NCBI GenBank assembly: GCA_019722365.1
Contig: JADFUC010000983.1
Coordinates: 62,001 to 126,000 of the forward strand
DNA: 64,000 bases
Direction: 5' to 3'
Source of the DNA: Lithospermum erythrorhizon
Lineage: Eukaryota; Streptophyta; Magnoliopsida; Boraginales; Boraginaceae
Shown: positions 36,250 to 50,095 of the stretch, piece by piece
Numbering within the stretch: the first letter of the stretch is position 1
Layout of the letters: the number at the start of each line of letters is the position of its first letter
Translations under genes and position numbers: made by a program
Notes under the pieces: model-generated
Databases searched by the model: none
What the model saw: the letters and a program-made list of their open reading frames with translations, nothing else
Told to the model about the DNA's origin: nothing

Positions 36250-37340
36250 GGCCAATTATGGCTTTTGTTTATCAACGGCGTGGATGATTGACCAATTAAA
36301 TAAATTGATTTTTCTCTTTATATATACATCTTTTCAAGATTCTCATATGTGGACATAAAGAATTTTATCAAAACAATAATTAAATTGATTAAGATAGATT
36401 CAGTCAAATTAATTAAAGAAGTCGAAACCCATGAATACCGTAGGCGATTAAGATTCTCAATTAAACCTTAAATTCATCGAGCGATCGAAACGAGGTTCTG
36501 GCGAAATTAGATTAAATGGTAAAAAACAGGGTTTACGTTAATTAACCTAAATTTGAACTACGAAATAGGATTCTAGAAACTTGACCTCGCGTTAAATGTC
36601 TTCGATTAAATTGGCCTTTCAGCGGCTTTAATTTTGTTGATTAAAATCGACCATATGGAGCATTAAAGCTGGCGTGGCTCGAAAATGAAGAATTTAAATC
36701 GCGAGGTTCAAAATGGAGGCTGAGGATTATGTGGTGCAATCGAGATGATAGAAGTTATGTGAGTTGTCAGGGCCTGAAGTTTTGTGGTTCAAAATCCCGA
36801 GGCTCAAAAGGTCGAGGAATTGATATGAAAATATTTTTGGCTGAAAGAATCAGGAACACTAAACTTGAATTATGAAATAGGGTGCCTATTTCTATTAGCA
36901 GGCAAAGTAATTCCTAAATCTCCGACATGATCGTCTTTAACTTGAAATTCAGCGGTCAATTGTGATCAGGTTGAAATCTGATACCCAGCGTTTGGTACAA
37001 AACATATAAAAATTTCCATGGAAAAAGTAGAAACGTTTCTTACAAAAAAACACATAAAACCCACGAGAAAATATAAAGAAAAAGCATACGAAAGATTTCT
37101 GCAAGTTAAAATCCATAGCCCTTCGGAAAAACACCCACGTGGTGGTGGAAAAAACTTTCATGAATGCTAAATAGGCGGCGCTTAAAAATCAGGTTATTGC
37201 ACAAAGCCTTGATAGTGCTTTAAGTTAAGCGAAATGCATTGAGAATCGGCGGATTTCGAAAACGCTTTGAATATTGAGGATTAAAGTACGTAGCTCCCCT
37301 GATTATTCAAAAACTGAATGAACTTCAATCTATCGTCTCG
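36250..37340 (+). repeat. Dispersed repeat S, forward copy
   Basis: Blocks such as GAGGTTCAAAATGG, GAAGTTTTGTGGTTCAAAAT, GAGGCTCAAAAGGTCGAG and CCACGAGAAAATATAAAG match, in reverse complement, the segment at 59180-60110. The repeat carries no coding sequence I recognise. It may be part of a retroelement LTR or leader. Confidence 0.5.
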
Positions 37341-40300
37341 GGGTTTGATTCATCAAATCCCGTATATAGAACTCTGTGACGGATTCGGTCCACTAGTGGA
37401 TTACAGGCGGAAGCAGCATTTCTTAAAACCGCAATACAGTTGATGATCATCAAATCAACCGAGGTTGGAAAGCTCGACATGCGATCAATGCAATGACCTT
37501 ATTTCTAGACATTTGTAGTAAGCATGTGTTAGAAATATATTCTTGAAACTTAAATCAGTCATAGAGTGATGTCGAATACCGATAGAGAGTGCCGAGTGTG
37601 GGTGAATCTCGATAAAATTAGAGTGAGGGTCGAATGCAAACTTGGTGGTAGAATCTGGAGCCCAGGGTAAACTTTGGGTGGTATCCTTAAAATAAAATAT
37701 ATATTGTGAAATGCAGAAGCGGAAAGCGGCTGACTTCGGTATTTGTGACACCCTGTCGGCTCCAGCAAACTTGGAGGTACCGGTCTGTCTGTGTCAGGTG
37801 TCATCGAGGGCACTTGGTCCCGTCAAAGAGACAAGGCGTAAGGCTTTGTCAATTCTGGGAATTAAAATCTGAGGTGAAGCATGGAATTCATAATCCGCGT
37901 GATACTTAAAGTCGAGGCGCATAGCGAGCACGCGATAAGTCAATAGTCAAGTAGGCCAGGAGATCGATCGAGGCACCAGATGCATTCAGTACAAGTAGCA
38001 GCGTCTTTGGGCTCCCAGGCTCCCGGAGAATAGTATCAGAGGTGGGCCAGGTCTCGAATCGTGAGACCAGGACACGTAGTGTTGAGGATCATCAATCAGT
38101 GGAAATGTGCATTTCAGGCTTGGTGAATCAAATCCAAGCCAGAGCTCAAATGAAACTCAGTGTGACAAGCGAAGACATCTCGCTGATCATTGACAGCGTT
38201 TGAAATTTCATGGTTTGGACGGTCGATCCTCTTCAGATTTGATAAAAATATACTGCTTGAAAAAATTTCCACTACGATAAATTTTATTTTATCTTATCGT
38301 AAATAAGGGTAACAACTGTATTACACTATAGTCTTCCATAATCCTATAATCCTATTATTTAATTGGTTAGACCCCAATAAACAATTGATGACGTTTTAGG
38401 CTGATTTGGATATCCATGATTCTAGTTTCATGGAATCTCTTCATATATGGAATAATCTTGCAAATTAATGGTTTTGATTGATTGCGTGTGGTGTTCTGAT
38501 TAGTGCCTCCTTTCGAATCTGTTGGCGGTCATCTGTATCCACATAATAACTCCACTTCAATTTGGTAGATATTCTACAACTGGGGATTAAGATTAGTATG
38601 GTGCTTAATGAGGTAGGATAAAAATTGATTGGGACAAATATATATGTGGTCTATTTCGGCTCCGAGTCCACTGCCTCCTCTCAATACTCTATATGCCATA
38701 TTTCATTAACATTTATACATCGTATTTTGAGGATATAAAAGCAGGATATAAATTGAATATCATTTCCGATACGTAATGTGAAATAAAACAAAATAGCAAG
38801 GATATGGAAGGAAACATCGAGACGAGGTAGACCAATAGGCGAATCCATGCCTAACAAGGTGGTGCAATTTACTATTAGGTTCTAAAGAAAAAAATCAACA
38901 TATATGATGATCAATAAAAGCGTGGCGTTGATTAACAAATATAAATGTAACTCTATTTGGTGGGTGAAGTGAGCTAATTAAGAAGTAGTGTCCCAAGTTC
39001 AAACTTGGCAATAACTAACAATTGTTTATTTTTATTCAATTTCATTTTGGATTTTCATAATTTTTCTTTCTTTTTGAATTTTGCCTCTCCCTAATTTCTA
39101 TTTTCAAACATTTCTCTTACCATCCCATTTAATAGATGATAGCGTCTTGGGATTATAAGTATCATCTATTTGAATGAAAATGTATTGGATGCACCAATTT
39201 TATAAGCCATAAAATAAAATGTGATTGATGTTTTAGGACCAATTTAAAAATTATATTGCTTGTTTATGTTGTTATTAACTTTTTCAATTCTTCACTGGTA
39301 TATTTTCAAACTTTTCTTTAAACCGTTAATTTAAAGATGAGAACTTGTACTTGGGATCTCAGGTATATGTATATTTATTTGAATTTGAAGAGTAGTCAAT
39401 AGCTGTATTGATTGATTAATAGATGGCAATGTTAGGTTTAAATAGATGCAAATGCTTGACATGCAGTTTTTTTAATTTTTTTTTTTTGAATAAAAATGAC
39501 ATCTTTTCAGCCTTGCAAAAAAATAAAATGTTTAAAAATTTCCGGCTATGGAGTAGACCATGGATGATCAGGAACAGATGCTATTTCATAACCAACAGAT
39601 TAGAGTTGCCCCAATAACTTGCTCGATTGATAAAAAAACACCAAGTACAAAAATTTATAATTTTGACATTTTTATTTTGATGACCCCGTCATCCGTTATA
39701 AAATTGGAGTGGATGCTGAAATTTAATTTCGACATCCACCATAAATACCAATACATGACTTAAAATAAAAAGACATGATTCAAAGTTGGGCGTCCAAATT
39801 GAGTGTCAATTGTTTTTTTTTTGCAGTCTAATCATTTGTAGGCTGCTTCAAAAAAAATTATTTAAATTATGTAGACATCAATTACACATTCTGGCCTCTA
39901 TATTGAAGATTTATAATGCCAATTAAAATGTGAAAAGTTCCCCAAAAAACACTAGCATAATTGGCTAGCCTCGTAGTGTTACCAAATAATTGCTCATGGA
40001 GGTTGTGTAAGCATGGGGGCTGGTCTCTGTGTAGCCAGGTTATGATAAGGGTGAGGAGGTTGCTTCATCCATAAGAAGAAAAACAATAAATAATTTATAT
40101 TACTCTTTAAAAGTTGTTAATAACAAGAGAATAATGACAATTATGTAATGGAGTTTCGTTGAAAAACTCATACAATCTTTTCTCTAATCTGATTTTTGAT
40201 CTTGGTTTTGATTTTAGATTCCCAGCCAGTGATAACCATACTTTATTTTTATTGTTAAATTATATTCATACCCTTTATATTTATAAATCCATAATTTTAT

Positions 40301-43300
40301 AAAATTTTAAATAAAACAAAGGAGGTGTGATAAAAATTTGAAATCAATGTTGTCAAATGAAAAAAATTAAAACTCTTCTTTTTTAATTAGCCAACTGCGC
40401 ATATTTTTTCCATGCGATACCAAAGGAAAAAGTGAAATATAACAACTCATAAAAAAACATGTAATTTTTTCGCTTTTTAATATGTACTAGTAATTTGATA
40501 CGTGCGTTGCACGTGATAATTCTTTCTTCACAACTATTTTATTGATCCCATATATGTTATTTAGGAGCTTATCAATACTGGCCCTCTTCTTCAAAGTTGA
40601 TATAAAATTATATCTTGGTTTTTATAATATTAATAATGAGTGTCCAAAATTTATTGTCTTTGGTAGTTTAGCTATTATCAAAGCATTTGGAAATAAAATT
40701 TATTTTCTCTTGAATTAAAAAAATCATGTTGTTAAGTAGTATATTGAAATTTCATTTGATCGATCCATTTGAAGACACATGAATAGTGTTATTTCATAGT
40801 TGTGATTACAATTCTTGTCGGTGGTAATTCTAGAAATAATTAAAATTAATTGGGGAGACGATTGCGGTTTGAATGCCATTATATAAAAGCTGTTAGATGC
40901 TTGTGAAATGATCTACGTCCCACGTGTGTATCGTATGTAAATGGTCCCAAAATTAACTCACTTTCTAGTTGCATTGTGGAGAAAGCGAAGTTAGATACAT
41001 TTTTCGGTCGAAATATAATTTAAAGAATATTTTTAATAAAAAAACATAAATCCGTCAAATAAATGAATTTAATCATTGAGAAATTAATTTGGCTTAATCA
41101 ATAATTTCAATTTTATTAAATTTTGTTAAATTTATATTTTTTACAAATATTATCTAAATTAGCAAGATTCATATCATGCTTTTAATCGAGTGTGAGTCTC
41201 TTAGATTATGATCTTCGAACGATATAATCAATAACTGTAATTTGGTTTTTAGCAATTATTAAAGCGAAATTTGTAATATGTTTTCGTAAAATTAAAAAAA
41301 ATATTTTTTTGAACATTCATTACTTTTAATTATATATTCGAAGTTATGTAGTCGTGTGGTGATTCTTGTAATTAATAAAAATAACGATATGTTGAACTTA
41401 ATAACTAACTAATATATATGAAGATTTGTTACTAGATATGAGTACATATGCATAAAACATTGTATGAATTTGTATATTCCTAGACACCGATAATTAAATA
41501 TATAAATCTGAAACTCTTGATAGTTCCACTGCTACGCTACCTTATGAGATTTTTCACCGATAAGCAAAGTCATCTGAATGAAGGAAGTTTGAGTTCAAAT
41601 TTAGATGATAAGATTATTTATGTGTATATTATGTGTCAAATGTCAGTGAAAATGTTAAGTAATCAAGCGTCAAACTTTACAAAATCAAATGTAAATTTCA
41701 TATGGAACAACTTTAATTAAATTATTCGAAGGTATATTCATTTATTCAGTTAGGGAAATATATTACATTAACTTATGAATATATACTAATAAATACGATG
41801 TTCTTTATTTTACTTCAAATGATCAGAATTTAAAATAATAAAAGTATATAGTCTATGATTTTCGACATAATATACTAAAGTTGCATAATAGTTTTCTATT
41901 ATTTTATACTTATTTACAAATGCACTGCCGTCATTTTGTCATGAGACAAATTTAATTAGTATAATGATACTTATTATTAAAAATAATGAATTTAGAAGAT
42001 ATGAAAATTAGTATGAATAACATGAATGGTATGAATATAACCCAGTATTTTTTCTTAAAAATATCTCCACTCCTTTTTATTTATGCGTTTTAGCGATTTT
42101 CATGATATATTAAGAAAAAAAAGTAGTAAAAAGCTACGTTAGCGAAATGTAGAATAGCTTGATTATTTAATATATTATTGGTTGGTTGATAATTTCTACA
42201 TTGAAAAGTAATAAAAAATGCATTAGAAATGGCAATTATAATTTTTACATGCTAAATAATGAAATATTTTGAAACAAAAAATTTAAGCTAGAATGACAAA
42301 TATAAAATCGGAGGGAGTATAATTTATAATTTAAAATAGAAATGTTACAAATCTTGAAAAAAACATGACATATTCATACAAAAGTATATCACACTTATAT
42401 TTTGAGAGATTTGAAAATAATATTTGAAATATTCCCACTTTCGAATCACAATTATTAGGTTATTCTTAAACTCACATTAGAAATCATAGAATTGGTTGAT
42501 ATTTAGTTAAAAAAAGTGGAGAGAAATTTTAGTTTGTGAGTTTAATTTAAATTTTTTCTAAATCGTCCCAATGTGAAATGAAATGTCTATCAAATGTGAT
42601 GGAGGGAATTAGTAACAATTTTTTACAAAACATATATTATTAACAATTTTAACAAAATTACAAAATATGATTTATTAAGCAGCTTACCGATTTTTGTTCT
42701 TAATCAAAATTAGAATGGTTGTTTTCTATCACCAAATATTATATTTATACTTCAATTTTCTCGACTTTGTTTTATTTTAAGTATTATTCTCTCGAATTAT
42801 GTTACCTATTATCAAAAATATTGCTATATTTTAATAGTAAATTTTTAAATGAAAATTATGCATCTCAATTATATTTAAGTTACTAACTAAGTTAAATTAA
42901 TTGTTAGATGAATTATTATTTTAAACCCAACTTATAGAATGATGCTTATCAAATCTAAAATTAATAATAAATTGTTATATATTATTAAAAGACTAAAATA
43001 GGATAAAATTAAAAAAAAAACTAAGTTCTTAGTTACATATTTGTATTTTATAAATAATTTATCATTTAAGATGATGCATATGAAATATTAAAAATCATGT
43101 AAGTTTAATCTATAACTTCAAGTGGTTAGTTTATTTTTAATGATTCTTAACCTTATTATTATTATTAGAATTTGATAATTATTGATAAGTGTCTTTCAAT
43201 AAGTTCATTTGGGAGGGACAATTTAGCCCTTACCAAGGAAAAGAAACACTATGTCTTAGCACACATTTTAGAATATATATATATATATAAATTGGTAGAT

Positions 43301-43483
43301 AATGTACCTCATCAAATGATGACATTAGTTGCTGAGTTGATTAAAAGAAGAGCACTGAAAGACAACTGTTATTACTAGCTAGAAATAACACGTGAACTTC
43401 TAAATTGAAGGGATTATAACTTGAGAGGAGTCGATTTCTGCTCCTAAATCATTGATTTCTAAAGAGCACAAATAATCCTTTTC
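37341..43483. other. Long intergenic region downstream of proline dehydrogenase
   Basis: 37341-38230 is CG-richer and looks like decayed repeat (many short open frames on both strands, none with a domain). From about 38300 onward the sequence is AT-rich and featureless. Near 38960-39020 a tRNA/SINE-like phrase (GTGAGCTAATTAAG, then CCAAGTTCAAACTTGG) is visible but weak. A Stowaway-like end (CGGAGGGAGTATAA) lies near 42308. The small frame at 43172-43378 has no recognised product. Confidence 0.4.
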
Positions 43484-45785
43484 TTATGACTCCTTTCTGT
43501 AATACAACAAATAAAGATTAAAAAAGAAGTAACAAGTATAATGACATCAAAGTTGAAACTAAATAAAAATAGTAAATATTTGAATGACAATTTAATATTT
43601 ACCTCATAAGTTGTCTATCAAGAAATGAACTAGATAAGAGTCCTCTGTTCTCTTCAGCTCTCCGAATAAGGTAAGGCATGATCAACTCAACATTCCCAAA
43701 TGCTAAATATTTACTAACTTGAAATCCTGCATTTCTCAAAGCAAATGATAATACTTCTGACATTCCATAAAGTTGAGCAAATTGTAGGTTCTTGTTTTCC
43801 TTCCCAATATCCAATTCAATAGCCTTAGCTGCAGCAAGTTTCCCTGTCAATAAACAACAAGTTCAAATTCTAAACATTTGAAATGCATTCCCAAAATTAT
43901 TAACATGGTATCGAAGTTTAACGAAAAATTGTATCTACAAGTAACATGTTAAAGAAAAAGGAGACATGTGATGTGACACTTTATGTTATAATTGGTCAAT
44001 ATTTTCTTTTCTTGATAAGTACAAGTGTTCAATATTACTTGTGATGGAATTAGGAAAATGTATTACCTGATTCAACATTATGTGTTGCAAGAACAAGTGC
44101 TCCTGAACCATTAGCTACCTTTTCGAGCATAAAATCAGCACAATTGTTATAGCAAGTATGGGTTTGATCAATGTTGTCATGAATTGGAGAATCAACCCCT
44201 AAAGAAGCAGCCAATTTCGATTCACTTGACATATAAGCCCCTCTAACCAGCTTAAACCCCATTGGAATCCCCATTTTCTCAGCAGCATTCTTTGTTTGAA
44301 TCAGTCTTTCATTGGCATCTTTCAAGTAAGCTTGGACCGTCCCAAAAACAACCGGTTCATCGCCTTTGTGGTACTTAATGGCTGCCCAATAAGTCATGTA
44401 ATCGATCGCGGGCTGAAGAATTGTATCCTCTGCATCGATAAGCAGAGGAACGTCTGCTTCAACACAAGTTTCGCATAATTTTTTGAGTCTTTCGTGGGCT
44501 CGGTTGAGGTCATTCTCTTCCTCTAGAGTCAGAGATCTTGGCTTGTTTTGTGTATGATACAATGGGCTTGTCTCACTGAAGATTGGCAAAGTTCTTTGTT
44601 TCCATGGCAAACTAATTGAACTATCCTTAGCTTCCCACCTAAGTTGATCACTTACTCTCTTCAGCAGACTAATTGGACATATTGCTGTGATCTTCACTAC
44701 TACAAAACTGACCTGTTCAAAAAAATGACATAAAAATTAAATTAATTTAATATTTTCAATTTTTTTATTAAAAACGCCATCCCATTTTATAAATTTTGAG
44801 ATAAGATCACATGGTTCATTATTTTAATTTTATAAAAACAGTTCAATGCATAGAACTTATTGTCGGGACATGGCCTCATCATCCATGAATCTTCTGTAAT
44901 GAGGACCCGACAACCGGGGCTAAGGTACCGCAATAAACTAAACTAAAAAGATGATACAATACTTACAGAAGATGGTGGCAATGATTTTGTTGATTCAATA
45001 GTCTGCATGAATTCTTTAAAGTTCTGATCACAAGATTCATTATCATCTGCATGCTCAAGACCATAATCCAACATCCCTTTCAATCCTGATTCTTGAAGCT
45101 TCAGGACAGTTCTTCCAACAGCCTCAAGATCAGGTCCAGCACAAAAATGTTCATAAAATGTCTTTTCAACAATCCCAAAAACCATTTTCTTGAAGATTGG
45201 AAGTTCCATGAGTTTTGAATTTATGGCCCACAAACCAACGTCAACCATCGGCTCAAATGCAGCCATTTGAAGAGTTAGAGATGATCGGAGGAGTTTTGTT
45301 GTTGAAACAGAGGAAAATATTTTCTTGGCATCTTCCAAATCAAGAATCTTTGTAGGGGCACTAGTTTCATTGGTGTTGTTGCTTGGTCTTGTGTCTGACC
45401 TGAAATGACATGGACTATGAATAAACATGAGATATTTTTCCCGTGCTTACAAAAAAATTATAAGTATATTGATTCCTTACATCTTGTAAATTAAATTTTA
45501 TATTTTAAGTGAATTTTTTCATAATTGTAAAATTTTATAAGTAATATATTCAGTCAATATTGAAATACCATAATTTTTCAATACTGATATTCACTAGTAA
45601 TATTAAAATATTATAATTTATCGATAATGATATGCAGCAGTCAAATCAAACTCTTTTTCTAAAACAACTGACCTATCGGTTAGAGTGAAGGCGGGGGAGA
45701 TGGCCGGAGATGGAGTCGTGCTGTGCCCCCTGATAATATATGGGAGGTTTTGGATTAGTCTTGGTGTGACACAACGTTTAGACAT
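43484..45785 (-). CDS. PRODH: Proline dehydrogenase, mitochondrial (ProDH/ERD5 type)
   Basis: FAD enzyme of the inner mitochondrial membrane that oxidises proline to pyrroline-5-carboxylate, the first step of proline breakdown. Five exons join in phase: 45785-45673, 45399-44967, 44712-44067, 43843-43603, 43496-43484, giving 481 aa. Visible: an Arg-rich, acid-poor presequence (exon 1), the N-terminal helical domain with LRSSLTLQMAAFEPMVD, PSSVSFVVVKITAICP, LLIDAEDTILQPAIDYM, KLVRGAYM (about 337-343), LVLATHNVESG (about 388-398) and RRAEENRG. ATG 45785 is chosen because it gives a targeting peptide and splices cleanly to exon 2 (DR-SDTRPS). Odd: after DRQLMR the inferred last exon adds only K-E-S before a stop, whereas relatives continue with a basic tail of roughly ten residues. 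If the last intron is retained, the stop falls right after DRQLMR. No ACTCAT promoter element was noticed close upstream. Confidence 0.92.
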
Positions 45786-46460
45786 GGATCAAATATTATG
45801 GTTTTCTTGAATTGGCTCTCTACTAATTTCTCTCTTCTGTTTTCTAAAAATGATCTCTATGACTCTATCTAAGGTTGGTTTGATATCATTTATAGGCAAG
45901 ATTGAGTACTTCCAAGTCATTTTGAGTTACATTAAAAACGTGTGCTAAAGTTTAAATATAGCAACTTGCAAATTTTGTGGAAGTCAATGTTACGTTAAAA
46001 TTGGTTGTACCTTTTTATTAGCGGTCAACTAGTGATTCATTACGTAGGAGATAGACGGAGCGATTTTGTACCATAAAAAGGTTATCTTGCATATTTAAAG
46101 CAATTGCAATATTCTAGTTAATCATTATATGCAAGTAGTGGAAAGAATAGTTATAAGAGGAAGGAATATTTGAATCTTATCAATTACATTTATTGGAATC
46201 AAATCATCACCTTTTATTTTGATTTTGATATATACGAAAGAGTAATTAGGACATTCACGATAGTTTTCCTAAAAATAACCCTACTATCTGTTACTACTAC
46301 ATTTCTAATTGATTGTCAAATGTGATTCTCAGTGGTTAATACAATTAATAAATTTTGATGATTTAATTGACAAATTAAACTTAACTTTTATTCTAATCAA
46401 ATGTATCATACTAATCATAAGTATTTTGGTAATAGCGTTTGTTATATTTTAAGAGGGTCA
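45786..46460. other. Region upstream of the proline dehydrogenase gene
   Basis: About 0.7 kb between the ProDH start and a Mutator-like MITE. It should hold the ProDH promoter and 5' UTR, reading leftward. AT-rich; I assign no specific element. Confidence 0.5.
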
Positions 46461-47651
46461 TATTATGATGGGTTATTGCCCGACATACCCCTAAACTATC
46501 GTGTAATTTTTTATGTGATCCATAAACTATTTGATATTGTCTCGGGCACACCCTTAACTCTCTCGTGCCCCCCGAATCCTTTTTTTCAAGCAGCACTCCC
46601 CGACCCCTAAACCCCACTTTTACTAAAATATAGTGAAATGACTATATTACCCTTAAAAACAAGCATACCTGGGGAATTTAATTACGTTACACTAATCGAC
46701 TATTTCTGTCTCCCAACACTACACTAAAATACAAGTGACAAAAACCCCACCACTTCTCTTTTATTTAGCACACCCCACCAACACCCCCCCTACACACCAT
46801 CCACAGCACTCCAAACTAATTTTCAAATCCCCACCTATGTTGACAATTTCACAAAAGAATAATTTGTTTACATTCAAGACTACAAACATTATCATCCGTC
46901 TCATCACATATATATTCACTGTACCGATCACATATAACACATCGAGGCTCCCCTGCCTCAGCTTTCCTTTGATCCCAAGACCTTTTTACATCATTTTCAA
47001 AAAACAACTAATTTCAATTTAGCTAAATAACTAACTAACCCAACACAATTGGCATTTTAGTATAAATGGATGCTGGATTTGTACTTGTCTTGCAACCAGC
47101 AGCTATGGTGGACCACGTGGATAAAGTTGATTGGTCACCTATTGCTTAAATCTCTCCGGAGCATGGAGGCTCTTTTCCTGTATTGTTTTTACCTTTTTTG
47201 TGTTTTATCAATTTTCTTGATTTTATATGCATGATTTAGTGTTTGGGGTTAGTTGGTATGTGTATTTTTATGTGAAGATTGAATCTTTACGTTGAAATTT
47301 AGCATAATTTGGTTTTGGGTTTTAGTTGGTATGTGTGTTTTTTTTGTATTAGAGGGTGAAAGAATCAAAGTATGGGTACACAGATGGATGGTTACGAATC
47401 GGGGACAAAGCGGACGGCCGCGAATTGTGACGGGGTATAATTGTCTTATCATATTTCGGCATTTTAAAATATAATTTAGGGGTAGAATAGTAATTTCATT
47501 GAGTTATTTAGGGGTAACATAGACGCTTTTGGAGTGTTTACAAAGGTCAAAATCGTGGTTCAAAGGCCCAAACAACAAAAATAGTTCGTGATTCGCCCCG
47601 CATGCTACAAGAAATAGTTCAGTGGGTCTCGGCCAAAAAGCCTATTATGAT
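46461..47651. mobile_element. Mutator-like MITE with 9-bp target-site duplication
   Basis: The 9-base direct repeat TATTATGAT flanks the element (46461-46469 and 47643-47651). The element spans 46470-47642 (1173 bp). Its ends are imperfect inverted repeats: GGGTTATTGCCCG...CCCCTAAACTAT on the left against GGCTTTTTGGCCG...CCCACTGAACTAT on the reverse strand at the right. A 9-bp duplication with such ends is diagnostic of the Mutator superfamily. No transposase is present, so it is nonautonomous. It sits about 0.7 kb upstream of the ProDH start. Confidence 0.8.
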
Positions 47652-49131
47652 CTCTATAACTCTTCGTATATGTGTATTTTGTATCGATGATGTATATCAT
47701 GCAATGGATAATTGCATCCAACATTATTGGGGTAATTTGGACCGCACTTGCTAAACTTCAAACGAGCACGATGTATTCCCCAGAAGTTAAATGTGTATGA
47801 TATCCCTCTACAAACATTAAAATATTGCACCACATGTTAAAGTTAATGGGGAGTGCGCTCCATTTGCCTAATGAGCAAGTCTGATCGGCTTTAATTTTCT
47901 TTAATTTTTTATTAAACGATAAATAAATATATAATCTCCTATTATTTTAGTTAGTATTTCGATCATTTAATAAATTTTAACTATTTTATTATAAATTATA
48001 AAGATTAATAAATAAATCCCAATTATATCAATTTTATGTTTATTAAACACTGTGAAAATAATAATTCATGTTAAAATTTTTTGCTGGGTAAAATTTGAAA
48101 TAATCATTGAAATGAATCGATGCAAATTTAACTTTATAAAATCAAAATTAAATAGTCTATCATTTAAATTATATTTATTTTTAGTGTGTTGTATTAATAT
48201 CGATATTGCTTTACACTGTTTTAATTATTAATAATTTTTAGTTTACATATTATTTTACATTTTAGTAATTCTCAATATTTTATATATTTTTTAAATATAC
48301 TACCTCATGATTCATTAATAATGTTTGTAGGGAGTATCGTGCATCTTTAAATTTATATGGAGGTATGGTATTCATTTTAAAGTTTATATAAGAGATATGT
48401 GCAAATTATCCAAGATTATTGTGATAACAAGAAATATGAGTATAATTGGTAAAAAATAAAAGAGAAGATCTCAACCATAAAATTATCAAATTATTTAATT
48501 ATGTCATCAAAATCTTATTTGTTTGATAGATAATATTTGAAATAGATAATGCAATGGACAATTGCATCAAATCAAGATACTTATGTCTGCTATTTTGTAT
48601 CGGTGTATATCAAGAATAATTTCATAAAATATGATATACTCCCTCCATTAGTTTTTCTAAGATATATTGTTCTTTTTATAATATCAAAAATTACCTCTAT
48701 CTTAGTATCAAAATAGAGTGAAAATAAAATTTGCGAGATAAATTTGAATTAGTTAAAATTTAGGTAAAAATAAATATCTTTTAGAAAAAGGGACGAAGGA
48801 AATACTATTTAACAAATGAAGAATATAATGATGGTAAAGAAAGAGTATATCTCAATCGTAAAATTAGCAAAGTACTCCGTATTTAATTAAGTTGTAATGT
48901 AAAGAAGAATTTTTATTATTTATGAAAAGGGGTACAAAATAAAATTCACTGTAGGAAAAAATTCCTCGGTAATGTGTTTTATCAAATCAAGAGGATCACG
49001 CTTTTAAATTCATGAGTCCTTGGGCATTTGTTGATGATTTGTGAGACGCTTGACTTGTTTAAGCGGGTCTTGATAGAGCTGCAGCGAGCCGCATATGTGT
49101 CTTGGTCTTCGATGGACTTGAGACCGGTCTC
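47652..49131. other. AT-rich spacer between MULE MITE and Copia element
   Basis: No gene seen. It contains a Stowaway-like MITE (48639-48802). The motif ATGCAATGGAxAATTGCATC occurs twice (about 47699 and 48548), and TTTGTTTGATAGATAA at about 48520 recurs at about 60142. Together these suggest further short repeats. Confidence 0.4.
48639..48802. mobile_element. Stowaway-like MITE
   Basis: TA-flanked element with CTCCCTCCATTAGTTTTTCTA at the left. The right end, on the reverse strand, reads TTTCCTTCGTCCCTTTTTCTA. The length of about 164 bp and TA duplication fit the Stowaway (Tc1/Mariner) type. Confidence 0.65.
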
Positions 49132-50095
49132 TGTTGAAAATCAATGAGAATTGATTCCTTTATTGTGCCCAAGTATGACAATCAGGTATCAAATTCATTT
49201 ATCGGGTTATTAAATGTGACATCGGAACTTAGTGCTTAATTTTAGTAATGATATATTACTAGCGCTGGGTTCTCATGATAATTTAAGGTTATGGTTTATC
49301 GCTAGATCTTTACTTTAATCGTTATAATAATAGTAATTGGTCAAATTATTATTATACAACTTAATATTATCCGAGCTAAGGTCACACACACATACAATGA
49401 TATTCGAATAATATTTCATGAATGTAATTAAACGAGACTTGTACATTGAGAAATGTATTTCTCTAAATATTTATATATTTGTCAAATATATATGTTGATG
49501 AACATCAATCAAGTTAAATTAAGATTAATCAATTGCTAATCAGATCGAATTTAATGTTCTTAATAGTTATTCGAAGTGACTCGTTAGTATTTTAATTGAC
49601 TTGTTAAGTTAATTAAAATAGAACAACTCACTAGTAACTCATTATTTAATTAGAAGTTCATAACGGTCTAATTAAGTTAACGAGTTAAACTGATTTCTTA
49701 ACGAGTGGAATTTTGGGACTCAGATGAAGAGGAGATTAGGTTTTCATGACACAAGAATCACAAACCTCCACCCCTCAAAGAAATAGCCGCCTTCCTTCTA
49801 GAGAATTGAAGATTTCATCTTCCAATTCACATTTCATCACAGCCCCAGTGTCTGCTCTGTCTCGATTCCCTCAAAGGTAATCTAGAGGACATCTCACGGT
49901 GTCGAACAAGTATCGGGAGAGGATCTTCGAGGGCTTTCACGAGGCACGTGGGGAATTGGGTTCATCCGCTTCCGCTGCAATGTAAGAATCCTTTTATTCA
50001 TACATTCGTAATTTTATGTTTAGATTAATTTACATTATTTTGAGAATCTGGGATGTATGAATTGGTTTTTATCAATTCATACTAGATTCTTAACA
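49132..50095 (+). repeat. Left LTR of the Copia element
   Basis: 964 bp. It shares long exact blocks with the right LTR, for example ATAATATTTCATGAATGTAA and CATCTTCCAATTCACATTTC, separated by many short indels and replaced blocks. It also matches the family-R copies at 25287, 28353 and 30400. Confidence 0.85.

Noticed and set aside
38960..39020. tRNA-like phrase with CCAAGTTCAAACTTGG
   Set aside because: Only a T-arm-like stem is visible; no acceptor stem or anticodon arm could be supported.
43172..43378. 68-aa open frame next to the ProDH 3' end
   Set aside because: It runs through a TA microsatellite and has no recognised motif; not enough for a gene.
46401..47474. Several short open frames on both strands
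   Set aside because: They lie inside the Mutator-like MITE and show no transposase motifs.
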